In this document: piece by piece, positions 28,101-37,559 of the stretch | Position numbering within the stretch: position 1 is the stretch's first letter | Layout: every line of letters starts with the position of its first letter | Origin: Siphonodentalium dalli | Lineage: Eukaryota > Mollusca > Scaphopoda > Gadilida > Siphonodentaliidae | Direction of reading: 5' to 3' | Length of the DNA: 64,000 bases | NCBI GenBank assembly: GCA_032622095.1 | Contig: CP136063.1 | Location: 205,705,934-205,769,933 of the forward strand | The notes under the pieces: model-generated | Told to the model about the DNA's origin: nothing | The model's database searches: none | What the model saw: the letters and a program-made list of their open reading frames with translations, nothing else | Program-made: the position numbers and the translations under genes

Positions 28101-30737
28101 TATAATTGATGGTATTTATTGATGGTAATTGATGGTATGTAACAGAATAAAGGGATGATATCCAGATATATAACAATCTTGAGCTACGGGAGGTGGGATG
28201 GTTTACATTAACACGGAATACTGGAAAACAATTTCTTAGGGGATAGTTTGAAGTGATACCAGTTCAAACAAGCTTATTTTTTTTTTGTGGCATTACCCTG
28301 TATTTGTCTGTTGGGTTTCTGACATAACATAATTGACTCGACTTGGTAGACATGGTGTATGAAAATATACATATACATGAAGGAGTCAGTGGTCATGTGA
28401 TCTTTTCGAAGATGGTCATAAGAAGATCAGCCATGTGATATGCCAATCAATTACCAAGACCTACATGTATTAGCGATATTTAAACAAAATACAAAAAGCT
28501 ACAGCATACAATATTGGCAATTTGTTCCATTGTAAGCCTGGATATATTTGAAATGCAGACATGCCGGTGCAAATTCAAGATGGCCGCCATGACCATGAAA
28601 ACCCTATGGGTAGTCAAAAGTGGCAAATCATGACCATATAGGTCATGAGGTATTCGTACCTGAGCATAAAACCAGATGTGACAAATAAAAAGCAACATCT
28701 CTGCATAAATCCACATACATTGGATCATATATATACCAGTAGGTCTGCACCCATGGTGATGATCATGGTCATGTGACCCCATTCAGAAGTGGTTATAATA
28801 TAAATTATAGAGGTAGGATGTGTGTCACCGCCTACAATATATCAATTGATAATAACAACACAATAATATTCAATGCAAAAGACTAGTTGTTACATTATTT
28901 TATCATGGATATTTGCCTGTATGCACATACATATACCGAACTACAGACATACATGTACAATTAGAAATCCAAGATGGCTGCAAAGGTCACATGACCTCCA
29001 TAGGGTGGGCAAATTGGCCACATGTGGCCCAACCATATGTTCACCCACCTGTGAAGTTTGAACAAATTATACCCAATGATACCCAAGATACACCACATTA
29101 ACCATATACACCCACAGTTTATGTACAGAATGTGTGGCACTGGGGCGTCCATCTGTGGTGCTGTGTGGCATCAAACGATGGTTAAGACTCACCTCATTCG
29201 CAAGATAAGCATTGAAGACGTCGAGCAGGTTATTCTGAACTTGTAACTTCTTCACTGTTTCTTCTTTTGACAGATCAACTTCATAAACAGATTCCAAGCA
29301 TTGTGATGCAACTGAAATAAAGAAATTTAATTTTAATTTAACCCTTTCATGGATTCCTGATGGGAGGTGGGCTGGTGCAGCATTAAAGATCCTGTGCCAG
29401 TCCATTCTCTTATATATGCGAGTCTCCCATATATAGGGAGTCTTGCATATATAAGAAAATGCACTGGCTTACAAGGTCAATGTAAATATTGTTAGGCCAA
29501 TGTATTCTCTTATCAGAATGAAGCCCTTAACCCTTTCTATACTGAATGAATTCCCCATCCATTTATAAAAGTATACAGTAATGCCCTAAGTAATCGACTC
29601 CTTAAACACAGCAGAATTATGGGTAACTTTTCAGGATTTAGTCGGAAATATGGCTTGTTGCCATTCATCGGAAAGCTCTCCCCTGTGTTAAAGGAGTTGA
29701 TTACTTAGAGCATTACTGTATATTGGAACAGTCTATTATTCAATGGGGGGGGGGGGGGGTCAGGTAATAAAAGCAGACAGAAAAACAGATAATACAAGAT
29801 GCTGTATGTATCAGGTGCAAGGATATACCGTAGCTACTTTTCAGTGACAAAAATCTAAATCTTTTCCCAATGGGGAAAACCATGGTTCCCAAATGGACTC
29901 ATTCATTTCATCCTGGCGGAAACCAGGAGTTATCCCAAAGGATATGTTCAGATAATTAGTTCAACAAATATGTTTGTTGAACCTATTATCTGAACATCTA
30001 CACAAAAAGATTTTTACGTGAAAAAATACAGATTAGGTAGGGTATCTGTATAAAGGCATAATAAAGTGGTTCAAGTCTAACGAAGCAGTCTAGCAGAGCA
30101 TAATTCGTGGTAAAATCTCTTAATTGCCATGATTGAGGATGATAACAAGATACCATTCTCCTTCTTGATACGCTCCATTGTCTGCCAACATTTTTGCGAG
30201 ATTTCTGTTCTAAAAATAGGCCCTCTTCTGTCCCAGAATTATATGAGAATAATTCTGAATAAAATTTATATTAAAAAGCTTTTCCGGACAGGTGCCCCCC
30301 AATTAATACCGTATGTATTATTTTTACCCCGGAATCTATATAAAACTTGCTATGAAGAAATATCTTTTTTTAAATTTGCCTAACATATTTAAATAGCAAT
30401 TCCAAGGTGCCATTGGACATCATCATATTGACATCACTATATACATTTCTCAATTCCGTTTTTTTTCCCAACATTACAATGAATGACATTTGAACACTAC
30501 ATAAACTAACTAGTATTGTCTGGAGTCACTTGTACATGTATTACTAAGTTTGAATATAAACATTGAATAAACGCATTTTTAATTTCATTGAGACTCCGGG
30601 CTTGATTTTGGTCTGTAATGCTATAAGTGAATATCACCTTCAATGCTCTCAACAGCTTCTTCATTCAAACGGCCTCCTTTCTTCTCATCATCCAGAAATC
30701 TCAGAATTGAATACACCAGCTTGTCAATATTCGCCAT
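10065..30737 (-). CDS. SGTA: SGTA, small glutamine-rich TPR co-chaperone (10 coding exons)
   Basis: Exons, in transcript order: 30638-30737, 29193-29311, 27223-27304, 26011-26110, 23960-24064, 19257-19395, 18328-18414, 17385-17422, 12498-12575, 10065-10194. They sum to 978 nt, which is 325 codons plus stop, and every junction uses GT-AG in phase. SGTA passes tail-anchored membrane proteins to the BAG6/GET pathway and binds Hsp70/Hsp90 tails through its TPRs; it acts in the cytosol. Visible domains: N-terminal dimerisation region (about 1-70), charged linker (74-95), three TPRs (about 93-126, 127-160, 161-194), then an NNP-containing region and a Gln/Asn-rich tail ending in an Asn run. The carboxylate-clamp residues K98, N102, N133, K163 and R167 are all present. 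Human SGTA is 313 residues, so the length fits. An acceptor AG directly upstream (exon edge 30745) implies a further non-coding 5' exon. The introns hold many MITEs. Confidence 0.93.
10228..10545. mobile_element. Copy of the CAGAATGAGGTCCCC hairpin MITE
   Basis: It starts CAAGCCTGGAAATAGTTTG, matching the left end of the well-bounded copy at 12602-13016, and then follows that copy through ATCAGATTGAAGTTCC, GATTATGCAT and CTTCTGCAAATTAGGG. The right end is missing, so it is a truncated copy in SGTA intron 9. Confidence 0.55.
10645..11044. mobile_element. TTAA MITE with paired hairpins, copy 1
   Basis: TTAA at both ends (10645-10648, 11041-11044) with inverted ends TTAACCCTTTACCCAACA. Inside are two hairpins of about 68 bp (about 10798-10866 and 10947-11014). 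Each is a near-perfect palindrome, and the second is the reverse complement of the first. This looks like a piggyBac-type non-autonomous element; near-identical copies lie at 16000, 27622 and 59726. Confidence 0.75.
11400..11500. mobile_element. Fragment of CAGAATGAGGTCCCC hairpin MITE
   Basis: It contains GGTGATGCTAGTCCACTGTG and the hairpin right arm GGGGACCTCATTCTGCAAAT, as in the copy at 12602-13016. Both ends are lost. Confidence 0.45.
11821..12159. mobile_element. TA-flanked palindromic MITE (CAGTAATGCCCT ends)
   Basis: It is flanked by TA on both sides, with inverted ends CAGTAATGCCCTAAATAATC. The whole element is a nested palindrome: the sequence around GGCTTGTTGCCATTCATCGG occurs four times in alternating orientation. 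TA duplication and a CAGT start suggest a Tc1/mariner-type MITE. A shorter copy with the same ends lies at 29576-29718, and the right half recurs at 7170-7290. Confidence 0.72.
12498..12575 (-). CDS. SGTA: SGTA exon 9
   Basis: It encodes [19 protein letters not shown] followed by NINNLMNL, the Met/Gly-rich segment after the NNP block. The acceptor is TTTCAG and the donor GTAAGT (reading on the minus strand). The first codon is completed from exon 8. Confidence 0.85.
12602..13016. mobile_element. Complete hairpin MITE with 8-bp TSD (hAT-like)
   Basis: An exact 8-bp duplication, GGTAAGGC, lies at 12594-12601 and 13017-13024. The inverted ends are CAAGC(CT)GCAAATAGTGTG-like on both sides. An 8-bp duplication is typical of hAT. 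The interior has a strong hairpin (about 12895-12988, arms GCAGAATGAGGTCCC). This is the best-bounded member of the family seen at 3078, 10228, 11400, 17490, 20870 and 23370. It lies 27 bp from SGTA exon 9. Confidence 0.75.
13800..14003. mobile_element. TTAA MITE with damaged hairpin module
   Basis: TTAA at 13800-13803 and 14000-14003, with ends TTAACCCTTGGAGTGCCAGG and the inverse of CCTGGCACTAAAAGGGTTAA. The interior has one copy of the CCAATGCATT hairpin module in which most of the left arm is deleted and the right arm is intact. Confidence 0.65.
14863..14964. repeat. Near-perfect 102-bp palindrome
   Basis: Arms of about 50 bp (GTTGTACATTCTGGGATTCG onward) with a 2-bp centre and two or so mismatches. 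It can fold as a cruciform or, if transcribed, as a long hairpin. Confidence 0.75.
15366..15528. repeat. ~160-bp palindrome
   Basis: Arms of roughly 78 bp containing GGATTAACTGTCATGTGGAC and AACGGTGAGGTAAGTGGACA, closed by AAAACCC-TTC-GGGTTTT. Almost uninterrupted pairing suggests a young inverted duplication or the core of a palindromic MITE. Confidence 0.75.
16000..16450. mobile_element. TTAA MITE with paired hairpins, copy 2
   Basis: TTAA at 16000-16003 and 16447-16450, with ends TTAACCCTTTACCCAACA. Hairpins lie at about 16030-16098 and 16239-16306, the second the reverse complement of the first. An internal expansion of the AT-rich spacer makes it longer than copies 1, 3 and 4. Confidence 0.75.
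17385..17422 (-). CDS. SGTA: SGTA exon 8 (38 nt)
   Basis: It encodes [12 protein letters not shown] plus two bases of the next codon and matches the SNLMNNP-type motif of the family. Acceptor TTTTCAG, donor GTAAGT. The exon is so short that gene finders may miss it, but the frame requires it. Confidence 0.82.
17490..17800. mobile_element. Copy of the CAGAATGAGGTCCCC hairpin MITE
   Basis: It carries the flanking arms (GCTAGCATCACTAAATTCACC near 17500, GCAGAATGAGGTCCCC near 17743) and an AT-rich middle that matches 3155-3350. Confidence 0.55.
18328..18414 (-). CDS. SGTA: SGTA exon 7
   Basis: It encodes 29 residues, [18 protein letters not shown] then [11 protein letters not shown], corresponding to the DIAGLLNNPGFMSM region of vertebrate SGTA. 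It is in phase 0 at both ends, with acceptor TTTTTCAG and donor GTAAGA. Confidence 0.88.
18693..18815. mobile_element. Left part of a TTAA MITE
   Basis: TTAACCCTTTCAGTGCC start, followed by sequence almost identical to 7080-7170 (TTCCTTGATCATTTTTCAAA, GATACATTGATGGAAAGAGC). It is truncated on the right. Confidence 0.55.
19257..19395 (-). CDS. SGTA: SGTA exon 6 (TPR3)
   Basis: It encodes [20 protein letters not shown], then [20 protein letters not shown] and REEAMG. This is the third TPR plus its capping helix, with the conserved ALELDPDN turn. Acceptor TTAACAG, donor GTTAGT. Confidence 0.92.
19470..20285. repeat. Degenerate tandem repeat, unit ~130-180 bp
   Basis: Four or more diverged copies share ACATCCATACCAAATTTCAT, AAACAAAGATGA and CAGACCAAAAA blocks. 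The array ends in a CCCCC(T)n/AAAAGGGGG tract at 20250-20280. It lies in SGTA intron 5. Non-coding. Confidence 0.6.
20870..20985. mobile_element. Fragment of CAGAATGAGGTCCCC hairpin MITE
   Basis: One right arm (GGGGACCTCATTCTGC) followed by TTAGGCCTCATCTTCTCT, as in other copies. Truncated on both sides. Confidence 0.45.
21425..22520. repeat. GGGCCATAACTCC-type tandem repeat with GACA/GACG tail
   Basis: Units of about 130-150 bp at 21450-21615 and 22055-22480 contain GGGCCATAA, CTCGATCTGTATTTTG and CCAAATTTGGTTCCGATCAG. Both blocks end in GTGTCTACAGACAGACAG-like simple tracts. Related single units lie near 30800-31030. Confidence 0.6.
23370..23615. mobile_element. Copy of the CAGAATGAGGTCCCC hairpin MITE
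   Basis: It shares CCCAATGGGTGCACA, ATAGCAGATGAGGCCATG and AATGAGGTCCCCAGA with other copies. The hairpin right arm is decayed. Confidence 0.5.
23690..23720. repeat. (GGGA)n microsatellite
   Basis: About seven GGGA units in tandem. Confidence 0.8.
23960..24064 (-). CDS. SGTA: SGTA exon 5 (TPR2)
   Basis: It encodes [20 protein letters not shown], then [15 protein letters not shown]. It carries the conserved AYSKL and the K163/R167 clamp residues of the SKAYGR motif. Acceptor TTTCAG, donor GTAAGG. Confidence 0.93.
24100..24317. mobile_element. TTAA MITE with decayed hairpin module
   Basis: TTAA at 24100-24103 and 24314-24317, with ends TTAATCCTTTCATGACGAG and the inverse of its partner. It contains two diverged copies of the hairpin module. 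Its edge is only 36 nt upstream of the exon 5 acceptor, within the usual branch-point zone. Confidence 0.65.
25111..25196. repeat. Two-copy 43-bp direct repeat
   Basis: CCCTGAATAGAATCGTATTT occurs twice, 43 bp apart, followed in both by near-identical AATAGAGAA sequence. Confidence 0.6.
25575..25987. mobile_element. hAT-like MITE next to SGTA exon 4
   Basis: Inverted ends TAGCATGCGGTTTT and the complement of AAAACCACACATCACTA. The flanking 8-mers GTTCTAAC (25567-25574) and GCTCTAAC (25988-25995) agree at seven of eight positions. The inner sequence is rich in GGTTTTGG-type motifs on both arms. It starts 15 nt downstream of the exon 4 donor in transcript direction. Confidence 0.62.
26011..26110 (-). 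CDS. SGTA: SGTA exon 4 (TPR1)
   Basis: It encodes [20 protein letters not shown], then [14 protein letters not shown]. It carries clamp residues N102 and N133 (YCNRAAAY). Acceptor TTCCACAG, donor GTTGGT. Confidence 0.93.
26515..26961. mobile_element. MITE with TGTGACCCGCC ends and the same paired hairpins
   Basis: The inverted ends TGTGACCCGCCATATCAAAT are unrelated to the TTAA families. The interior nevertheless has two hairpins (about 26557-26625 and 26841-26909) that match those of the TTAA MITEs base for base over most of their length, again in opposite orientation. The duplication is unclear. It lies in SGTA intron 3. Confidence 0.7.
27223..27304 (-). CDS. SGTA: SGTA exon 3
   Basis: It encodes [20 protein letters not shown], then AEKLKNT: the acidic linker and the start of TPR1, including clamp residue K98. 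Acceptor TTTGCAG, donor GTTTGG. It begins in phase 0. Confidence 0.9.
27622..28013. mobile_element. TTAA MITE with paired hairpins, copy 3
   Basis: TTAA at 27622-27625 and 28010-28013, with ends TTAACCCTTTACCCAACA. Hairpins at about 27654-27721 and 27790-27860; one arm has an extra TA. It lies in SGTA intron 2. Confidence 0.75.
29193..29311 (-). CDS. SGTA: SGTA exon 2
   Basis: It encodes [20 protein letters not shown], then [19 protein letters not shown] after a split Val codon. It matches the AIQCLETAFGV segment of the family's homodimerisation region. Acceptor TTTATTTCAG, donor GTGAGT. Confidence 0.9.
29338..29530. mobile_element. Truncated TTAA MITE upstream of SGTA exon 2
   Basis: TTAACCCTTTCATGGATTCC start at 29338, then decayed hairpin modules (29398-29466 and 29490-29512). 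The right end is lost. Its edge is 27 nt from the exon 2 acceptor. Confidence 0.55.
29576..29718. mobile_element. TA-flanked MITE (CAGTAATGCCCT ends), short copy
   Basis: TA on both sides, with ends CAGTAATGCCCTAAGTAATC and the inverse of its right end. It matches the outer part of 11821-12159 but lacks the inner palindrome. Confidence 0.65.
30638..30737 (-). CDS. SGTA: SGTA exon 1 (start codon exon)
   Basis: The start ATG is at 30737-30735 in the context CACAATGGCG. It encodes [20 protein letters not shown], then [13 protein letters not shown]: the N-terminal helical segment that in this family dimerises and binds UBL domains of BAG6 partners. An AG acceptor lies 8 nt upstream of the ATG (TTATTGCAG), so the 5' UTR is split. 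Donor GTGATA. Confidence 0.9.
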
Positions 30738-30745
30738 TGTGTTCT

Positions 30746-33008
30746 CTGCAATAACAAACTTGAGTTATCATCCGGACAACAAAATAATCAGCAAATTATA
30801 AGTCGAAAAAGGAGCATAACTCCATCAGAAATGGTCAGACCAAATCCAAATTTAAACTTGACCTGTATTTTCAAGTAATTAATGCACAAGCTAAATTTGA
30901 AAGATATGGATCATCATAACGGTAGCTTGAGTTATCATCTGAACACCAAAATGATCAGCAAAGTCTAAGTCGAAAAGGGGCACACATGTAACTCCACCTG
31001 AAATGGTCGAACCGGATCCAAATTCGATAGTCTCACCTCCCTAATAATAGTGATGGCCAAATAAATAGTGTCAGATGGGCGGAATTTTTCAGAAAAATAA
31101 ATAATAGTAATGGTGCCTAATAATAGTGATGGGTCATTTTTCACATGTTTAGATTTTGTTCATTATTGTTTGGCTATTCAATGATGCTCATGACATCTCA
31201 TTTGTCGGGCCAAATTTTACCATTTAAATGTAGATGGCTTCATATGGCTAGTATACAGTATATATTTACAGAGCCAGAATGGTTTTAAATGGTAATAACA
31301 TTCGATTAACGAAATTCAATCTGTTACTGGTGATTTCCAGGAATAGCACTCGTAGAATGGGAATTCCCAAACATCTGGCAACTGTGGGAGAAATATCCAC
31401 CAACCCAAAAATGTATTCAATTACCAGCAACCTTTAAATAGGACACTCCATGAAAATACTCAACAAAAGTTTCCTGGTACCAGTAAATTTAATGGAAATT
31501 TAATTTAAAATGCTACATTTTTATCATCAACAGGCAGTCATACTATCAATAATCCCCATGGGCACCCCAATTTAAATGGTATGCCTGAACAACTCCACCA
31601 ATAAATGGTAGCGACCGAATGAAACCTCTGTCACAGGAAGATTCCATTCCCGCACAAAACATAGGGGTTTACATTCATTGCATAGACTGTCTTTAATTCA
31701 TGTGGACTAAACACATGTTGGCGATTCATTGAGTCAAAGTTAGAATCAGGTGAAAATTAATAAACGTAGGATCCCAAATAAGCAGCGTACTAGTATGGGG
31801 GATTTTTGTTTTATAATGAATAAGGGTACGGAATGTTTTAGTACTTGGGTCGAGAGTAACTTAGAAGATGGGAGGATGAAATGACATTCAAAGTTGAACA
31901 CTTTGATAGTATGATACCCCATTCAGGGATGGATCCAGGGATTTTTTGGGGACACCTGTTTTGGGACCATGATATGCAGAAGGCATATCCCGAGGGCCGT
32001 AGGCCTGAGATGGGGGTAGGTATGGAAGGGGGTCGCCCCCTTCCTTAGGTGCAGCATTAAAGATCCCGCATAAGAAAATGCACTGGCTTACAAGGTCAAG
32101 ATAAAGGCCAATGTATTATCTTTTATATTCGAGGCTCCTTAGATGGGAGACACTCATTTATATAAGAGAATGCATTGGCACAGGATTTTTGCAAAATTTC
32201 AAGAAACCCCAGTCATGAAAGGGTTAAAATATTTCTCACTGGACACTTGATTAAGCAAATAAAGGCTCTATATCAACTGTATATTGATGATTTGCATTGC
32301 ATATTGTTGAATTATAATAGAAGATTTCCTTCAAAATATAGAAAATTCAGCTTTAATAAAACTATCCACTTGCAATTTGGGGACATTTAGGCCACCAGAG
32401 TTTGGGCGCCCAAACCTGTAACAGGTATCAAAAGAGCCCTGGATCCTTCCCTGACCCCATTGTTATACCGGTATGTGTAAAAAGGGTCAAAGGCAACAGC
32501 CTTTTTATGATTCCGTCTAGAAATTGTTGCAGTAACATGTTCAAACCAACTGTTTAAAGATACGGGCAGCCTTTGTGGTGGTGTGTCTTGCTGTTAAAAT
32601 AGTCATATCTGCTAAAACCGCCATATACCGGTACACAGCGATCGTGATCCGAAGAGACAATTTAAACCAGATGTCGTGGGGATATATACGCAAACCGCTA
32701 TGTGCATAGAAAACAACTTGTGACAATTCATTCACTGTCGTGCTAGGGTATGTGACCGTTAGTGATATGTAATTTTAAATGCTCCAGGTGGGTAAATACA
32801 ATCCCATCTCACTTCCGGTTTTACATCCGACAAGAACAAATCGATTTGTATATTGCTCCATGATCGATGTTTAAAGATTCGGTTTAAAAGAAAATAGTTC
32901 CACCACAATGTACCGTACGTGCTAGTATGTTATTTCATGGTAATGTCTATATGGTATTGTGAGAAGCTGCAGCACTTTGTGAGAGTAATGCCAGATTCTT
33001 TTGTTTTA
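30746..33008. other. SGTA upstream region, no coding exon seen
   Basis: Expected to hold the 5' UTR intron and promoter of SGTA, but neither can be placed. Single decayed units of the GGGCCATAACTCC family lie near 30800-31030. A right-hand TTAA MITE remnant (about 32045-32227, ending in GTCATGAAAGGGTTAA) has decayed hairpin modules. Confidence 0.5.
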
Positions 33009-35032
33009 GGGGCGATTCCATTCATTACGCTCGGCTACAATGGGTACCGTAAATTAAAAAAGTGAATGAAATGATTTTTAATGACCGGATAAATTTTAAA
33101 AATAGCATAGTTATAACTGCAAACAAAACATATTTTTTTATTCCGGAAATTTGACAAATCTCAACTGGGCATGTCGAACAGATGGAGACTTAAGTAAATG
33201 AGCAAAAATATCTGATATTCACAATGAAACTAACGAGAATGTTGACTTTTATCAAACAAACAAAATACCTAATTTTAGTGATGTACCGATTATCGGTATC
33301 GGCTATCGGATCGGGCCGATATATGTGGTATCGGCAAGATATCGGTATCGGTAAAATTTAGTCTCCCGACCGATATCGTCAACCGATACATGTCGCGTCC
33401 TTTGTGAACGTTGTTACACCAATTCCGACTTTAATATTAAATAAATGACGGGAATTTCCAGAAAAAATAGCGACTATTTTACGCACTAGTCAGCCCTCCA
33501 TCACATACAGTCACAGTGATATAACATGATCATGATGACAACATCGACATGAGACTGTTGGTACACTCATGACCCAAATAAACATTTCCAAAGGTACCGT
33601 AGTTCGGTACGCTCAATAATTAAAGTTAAAACATAAACTGTATACAATTAAAATTACTTGTGAGTGCCGAGTAGCACATGTTGAAAGCAAATAACTGACG
33701 CCCCTGGCATTAGCGTGAGAATGGAATCTTCCTATGAGTGAATCAGACTGATGTACCGGTATCATTTAGTGATATATTCATGGGGGTGTGGAATTAATTC
33801 TGCACCACGTGCGACAGTAAGTTGTCACTTTGTTATTATCTTCCCAAGGCGGGTGCCGGGCGGTAAGATCAAACGATTATTTGCATGCATTTGATGTCAT
33901 CGAGTGGGAATCACTAACAAGCCACGTGTTGACAGATGACACAGTAAACTAAAAATCACAGTGTTTATAAATAGACGAGTCACACTTGACCAGTTTGCAT
34001 TAAAGTCGCCGCAGTCGTGACTCGCTATTCCTCAATATATAGAAACATCACGTGTTAACAGTTAAGTGTGTGTGTTTAAAGTGCTTTTGATTCATATTGA
34101 TTGACATTCTGGTATACGATGACTGAAGATGGAGGAGGTGACTAACAGTAACTTGTTTGATAGAACCATCCGAACCAATCAGAGTGCTCTATGGGCGGGA
34201 TTTGTATCTGCTGTCATGGGCAGAGAAAATGTCAACAATTTATGCGGGACATTGTAGGTGTTATTAAACGCAAGTTCAACTTCTGAAAAAGATTGAGTTT
34301 GGCAAATTGAAAATGAAATTGCCGTCATTGACTCAAATGGATTATGGACTGATTCCGTAAGGCACAGTAACGGAATCAAACAAATATTGAGGAAATCTTA
34401 TGAATGCAATGAAATATTAAATCGTTTTGCCAGGGTTTTTGGGGAACGTAAACTAAACTTTTTTGCAACCAGGTTATCGCAATATCGTTTCTTTGCCGAC
34501 ATTATTTTGTAATTTAAAAGACAAATTGATATGGAGTTTGGTTCACGTACAAGACTTATCGGTATCTGTATCGGATCGGCCGATAAATCTACTGAAAATA
34601 TCGGCTATCGGCTTTTACCGATAACCCCCGTATCGTTACATCATTACCTAATTTTAGAACAACCTTGACACTAAGTATCTAAAACTTTGGATAAATAATT
34701 TTAACTGTCATTTAATTGAATTATATGTTTCTGAATTACATATATATGACAAATTATTAAAAATTAAATTCATTTAATCCATTACTTAAATATTTTCCCC
34801 ATGTGTGTTCTCAGTATGTGCGTTCTCAGTTGACAACCGATCTTTTCGCGGAAAGTGACGTCATATTACATTTACAATACGCTTGAAATTACACCACCTC
34901 GGCCGTAGGTGTAGCCAGCGTACTCGGAGTATTTACAGTAAATTACACTGAATTTACACCCGATCATTCCATTCATTGCCCATAGTAATTTTATTACTCA
35001 TTATAGGCGAGCGTAAGAAATGGAATCGCCCC
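33009..35032. mobile_element. 2.0-kb TIR element, ends GGGGCGATTCCATT, with nested element
   Basis: The left end GGGGCGATTCCATTCATTAC and the right end (reverse complement GGGGCGATTCCATTTCTTAC) extend as inverted repeats for about 40 bp. The same 5 bp, TTTTA, stands at 33004-33008 and 35033-35037. No transposase. A second element (33279-34644) sits inside it. Confidence 0.55.
33279..34644. mobile_element. Nested element with ATCGGTATCGG-rich termini
   Basis: Both ends carry clustered TATCGG/CCGATA motifs inside inverted termini TGATGTACCGAT and the complement of ATCGTTACATCA. A 13-bp direct repeat, TACCTAATTTTAG, stands at 33266-33278 and 34645-34657. That is longer than the 8 bp expected for hAT, which the termini otherwise resemble. 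No coding capacity. Confidence 0.58.
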
Positions 35033-35044
35033 TTTTACTGGGAT

Positions 35045-36135
35045 CATGATGACTGGGATCATGACATATCATCATATGACATGTAACCTAATTTAGATGC
35101 GATTTTGAGCATTTTTGCCGCACTGCATAAAACTTAACTGGTGGAGAGTATAATATATAGCTGAATTCAGCTAGGATAGCTGAATTCAGCTAGGATAGTT
35201 GAATACAGCTATTGTAGCTGATTTTTCACATTTCCCAGACATGTCTATTCCAATGCCCAACTCAATGAATGAATGACAAGTCAGACAACGTGTGGTTCAA
35301 AAAAATAAAAATTCATTTAAAATTTCGAGGATCACATTCAAAGTTCGTTCCAGGCTTTGTCAACTGCTGTAACTTTATTTCTGACAGAAAACTGGGTGAA
35401 TTACAATTTATAGTCAACTTTTACGCTAAAAGAATCGTGCTATTTTCATGGAATTACCTCGAGAAAATAACAAATTCAAGAAAATCTTCTACAGTTTCGA
35501 CGATTCACCACATGCCAAAAAAAGGAAATTTACCGGGGTACTGCAAGGTAATTTTCCATTGGCTGAAAACTTTCACTGTCGTTCATTATTAAATATGTTT
35601 ATCTAAACTAATAAATATTCAATTAACAAATATAATATCGAAAATATTATATATATTCGTTGATGTATGATTAATTAACTAGCATATTATTTATTTTAAT
35701 TATGTTAGTATTTTACGACATTAACATATGGATGTTTCGTACCACTTCGTGCACAGGGGCTTTAAACGCTCTCCACTGCCTGCCACCATATGCCGTGTCG
35801 CCATCGCTCTATACGCACCTGCTTTACGTTATGGTAGAATACGTGAGACAAGGTAACAATAGCATTTTACCCGATTTGCCATCGCTCGGAAACTGACAAA
35901 ATTATTCCCATTTATCCGAGCAATAACATACCACAACCGCCCTTCTCTCCATCTACAGTATATCCCATACCCTCAATGAACTGAGGATAGCATTGAGTAA
36001 TGTTTGAACCCGAATAAATATTGTCTCCCAAGAGCGTCAACAATCCAAGTTGATCCGACTCAAATGTAAGCAAACCTATGCTCTGCCAGTGAGTGTGCAT
36101 GAAGACAAAAAGCCATGTCTGCAGAATTATTATAA
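35045..36135. other. Non-coding; short 21-bp tandem repeat
   Basis: An imperfect repeat of GCTGAATTCAGCTAGGAT lies at about 35160-35225 (three units). Open frames at 35269-35592 and 35702-35896 have no recognisable domain. Confidence 0.45.
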
Positions 36136-36645
36136 TTAAAGGTACTCAATCCGATTCGATGGTCCCCATATAATCATATTCCAACAACAACATTTTTAGA
36201 AATCATGTTTTGGGTGATATATAGACTATATATATATAGTTGACTGTTAAAATATTTAGAAATGCCACTTCAGTTAACAGAATTTATTAATTGCCCAAAA
36301 ATAATGCTAACCACTGTCAACTATAGTATAAAATTGCCCGAAACGTGTTGTTTATCAACATGTTGTTTGACGAAATTTTGCCTTATTATCAACACAAAGC
36401 CTCTTGATTTTAGAGTTATCCATCTTCATCGGCAATTTGGTCCGAGGCCGTCGGCTCGTCGACTTTTTACTGGGCCACTTATAAGTCTCGATGGAGAAAA
36501 ATAATAGATTTCAAAAATCGATATCAAATAATTCTGAGCTGTGATAGGTGGGTTCCTCGACTAGAATCAAATATTGTTTTACCCCCGACTCCAACTAACT
36601 AGTAATTGAGTGGCGCTTAAATCGAATTGAGTACGGTACCTTTAA
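36136..36645. mobile_element. TTAA element with TTAAAGGTAC ends
   Basis: TTAA at 36136-36139 and 36642-36645. Ends TTAAAGGTACTCAAT and the inverse of ATTGAGTACGGTACCTTTAA. A second TTAA-bounded MITE family, unlike the CCCTTT-ended one. Confidence 0.6.
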
Positions 36646-37559
36646 CTCAGTGCTCGTCTATAAGCGCTATATTATACACTATATATATATAGATACATTA
36701 GTTTCGTTTTTAATTGTGAAAAATATGACTGGTGTCACGCCAAATGAAGAATAGTATTATGAAGATGAAAAGCCTTGTCTGCAGAAATATTATATTTAGT
36801 GTTCGTCTATATAGGCCTACGTACGCTATAACTTATATATAATATACACCCGGAAGGTACATTATTGTCGTCTTTGTGAAAAATATGACTGGTGTCACGC
36901 AAAATGAAGAACAGTGGTATATAATCATGGATGAGTTTCCAACATCAATTAATGCCCAAATCAAAATTTCAGTACATTGTATGATTTGACAACAATAAAG
37001 TTCTTTGAAAATAGGCAATTTAACACTGAAAGTTTGCGCGGATATAAGCATTATAGATGAACTAAGAATTTTAAAAGCAGCATGCAAGCGACCGACATGA
37101 CCTGTTTTAACCAATACTCCAACCAAAACAAAACATAAAACAAATATATCCCAAAAAATGTAACATTTTAGCCCATGCAAGACTATTTTATATTATACTC
37201 ACAATAACCATTTTAACACATACAAGTTAGTGAAGTTAATGTATATACCTGGCATATATATTTCGTTTATGTGAAAGGTTGCATGCGATGGGGTGATATA
37301 ATTATTTTCTCTAGTTCGATTGTATTCATTTTACTTTAAACGTTTTTGGGGGGACACACTAATAGTTGTAGTCCGAGTCCGACACCAGTAAAAGGTGTAG
37401 TTGGGATTTTCAATTTCGTTTATTGTCGTTAATATAATTCCAATGATGATGAGTTTTGGTTTGTGGTAAGCTATGTCAATTACAAATAAAAGAATTTAAA
37501 AAGATAATTTGTAAGTCTTATATTTAAACTTTTATCGACATTTTTCGTTTTCCAGCACA

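Noticed and set aside
28480-28782. 100-codon minus-strand frame with a His-rich start (HDHDHHHG)
   Set aside because: The His run comes from a CATGATCATGGTCATG-type low-complexity stretch. No other support; it lies between SGTA exons 2 and 3.
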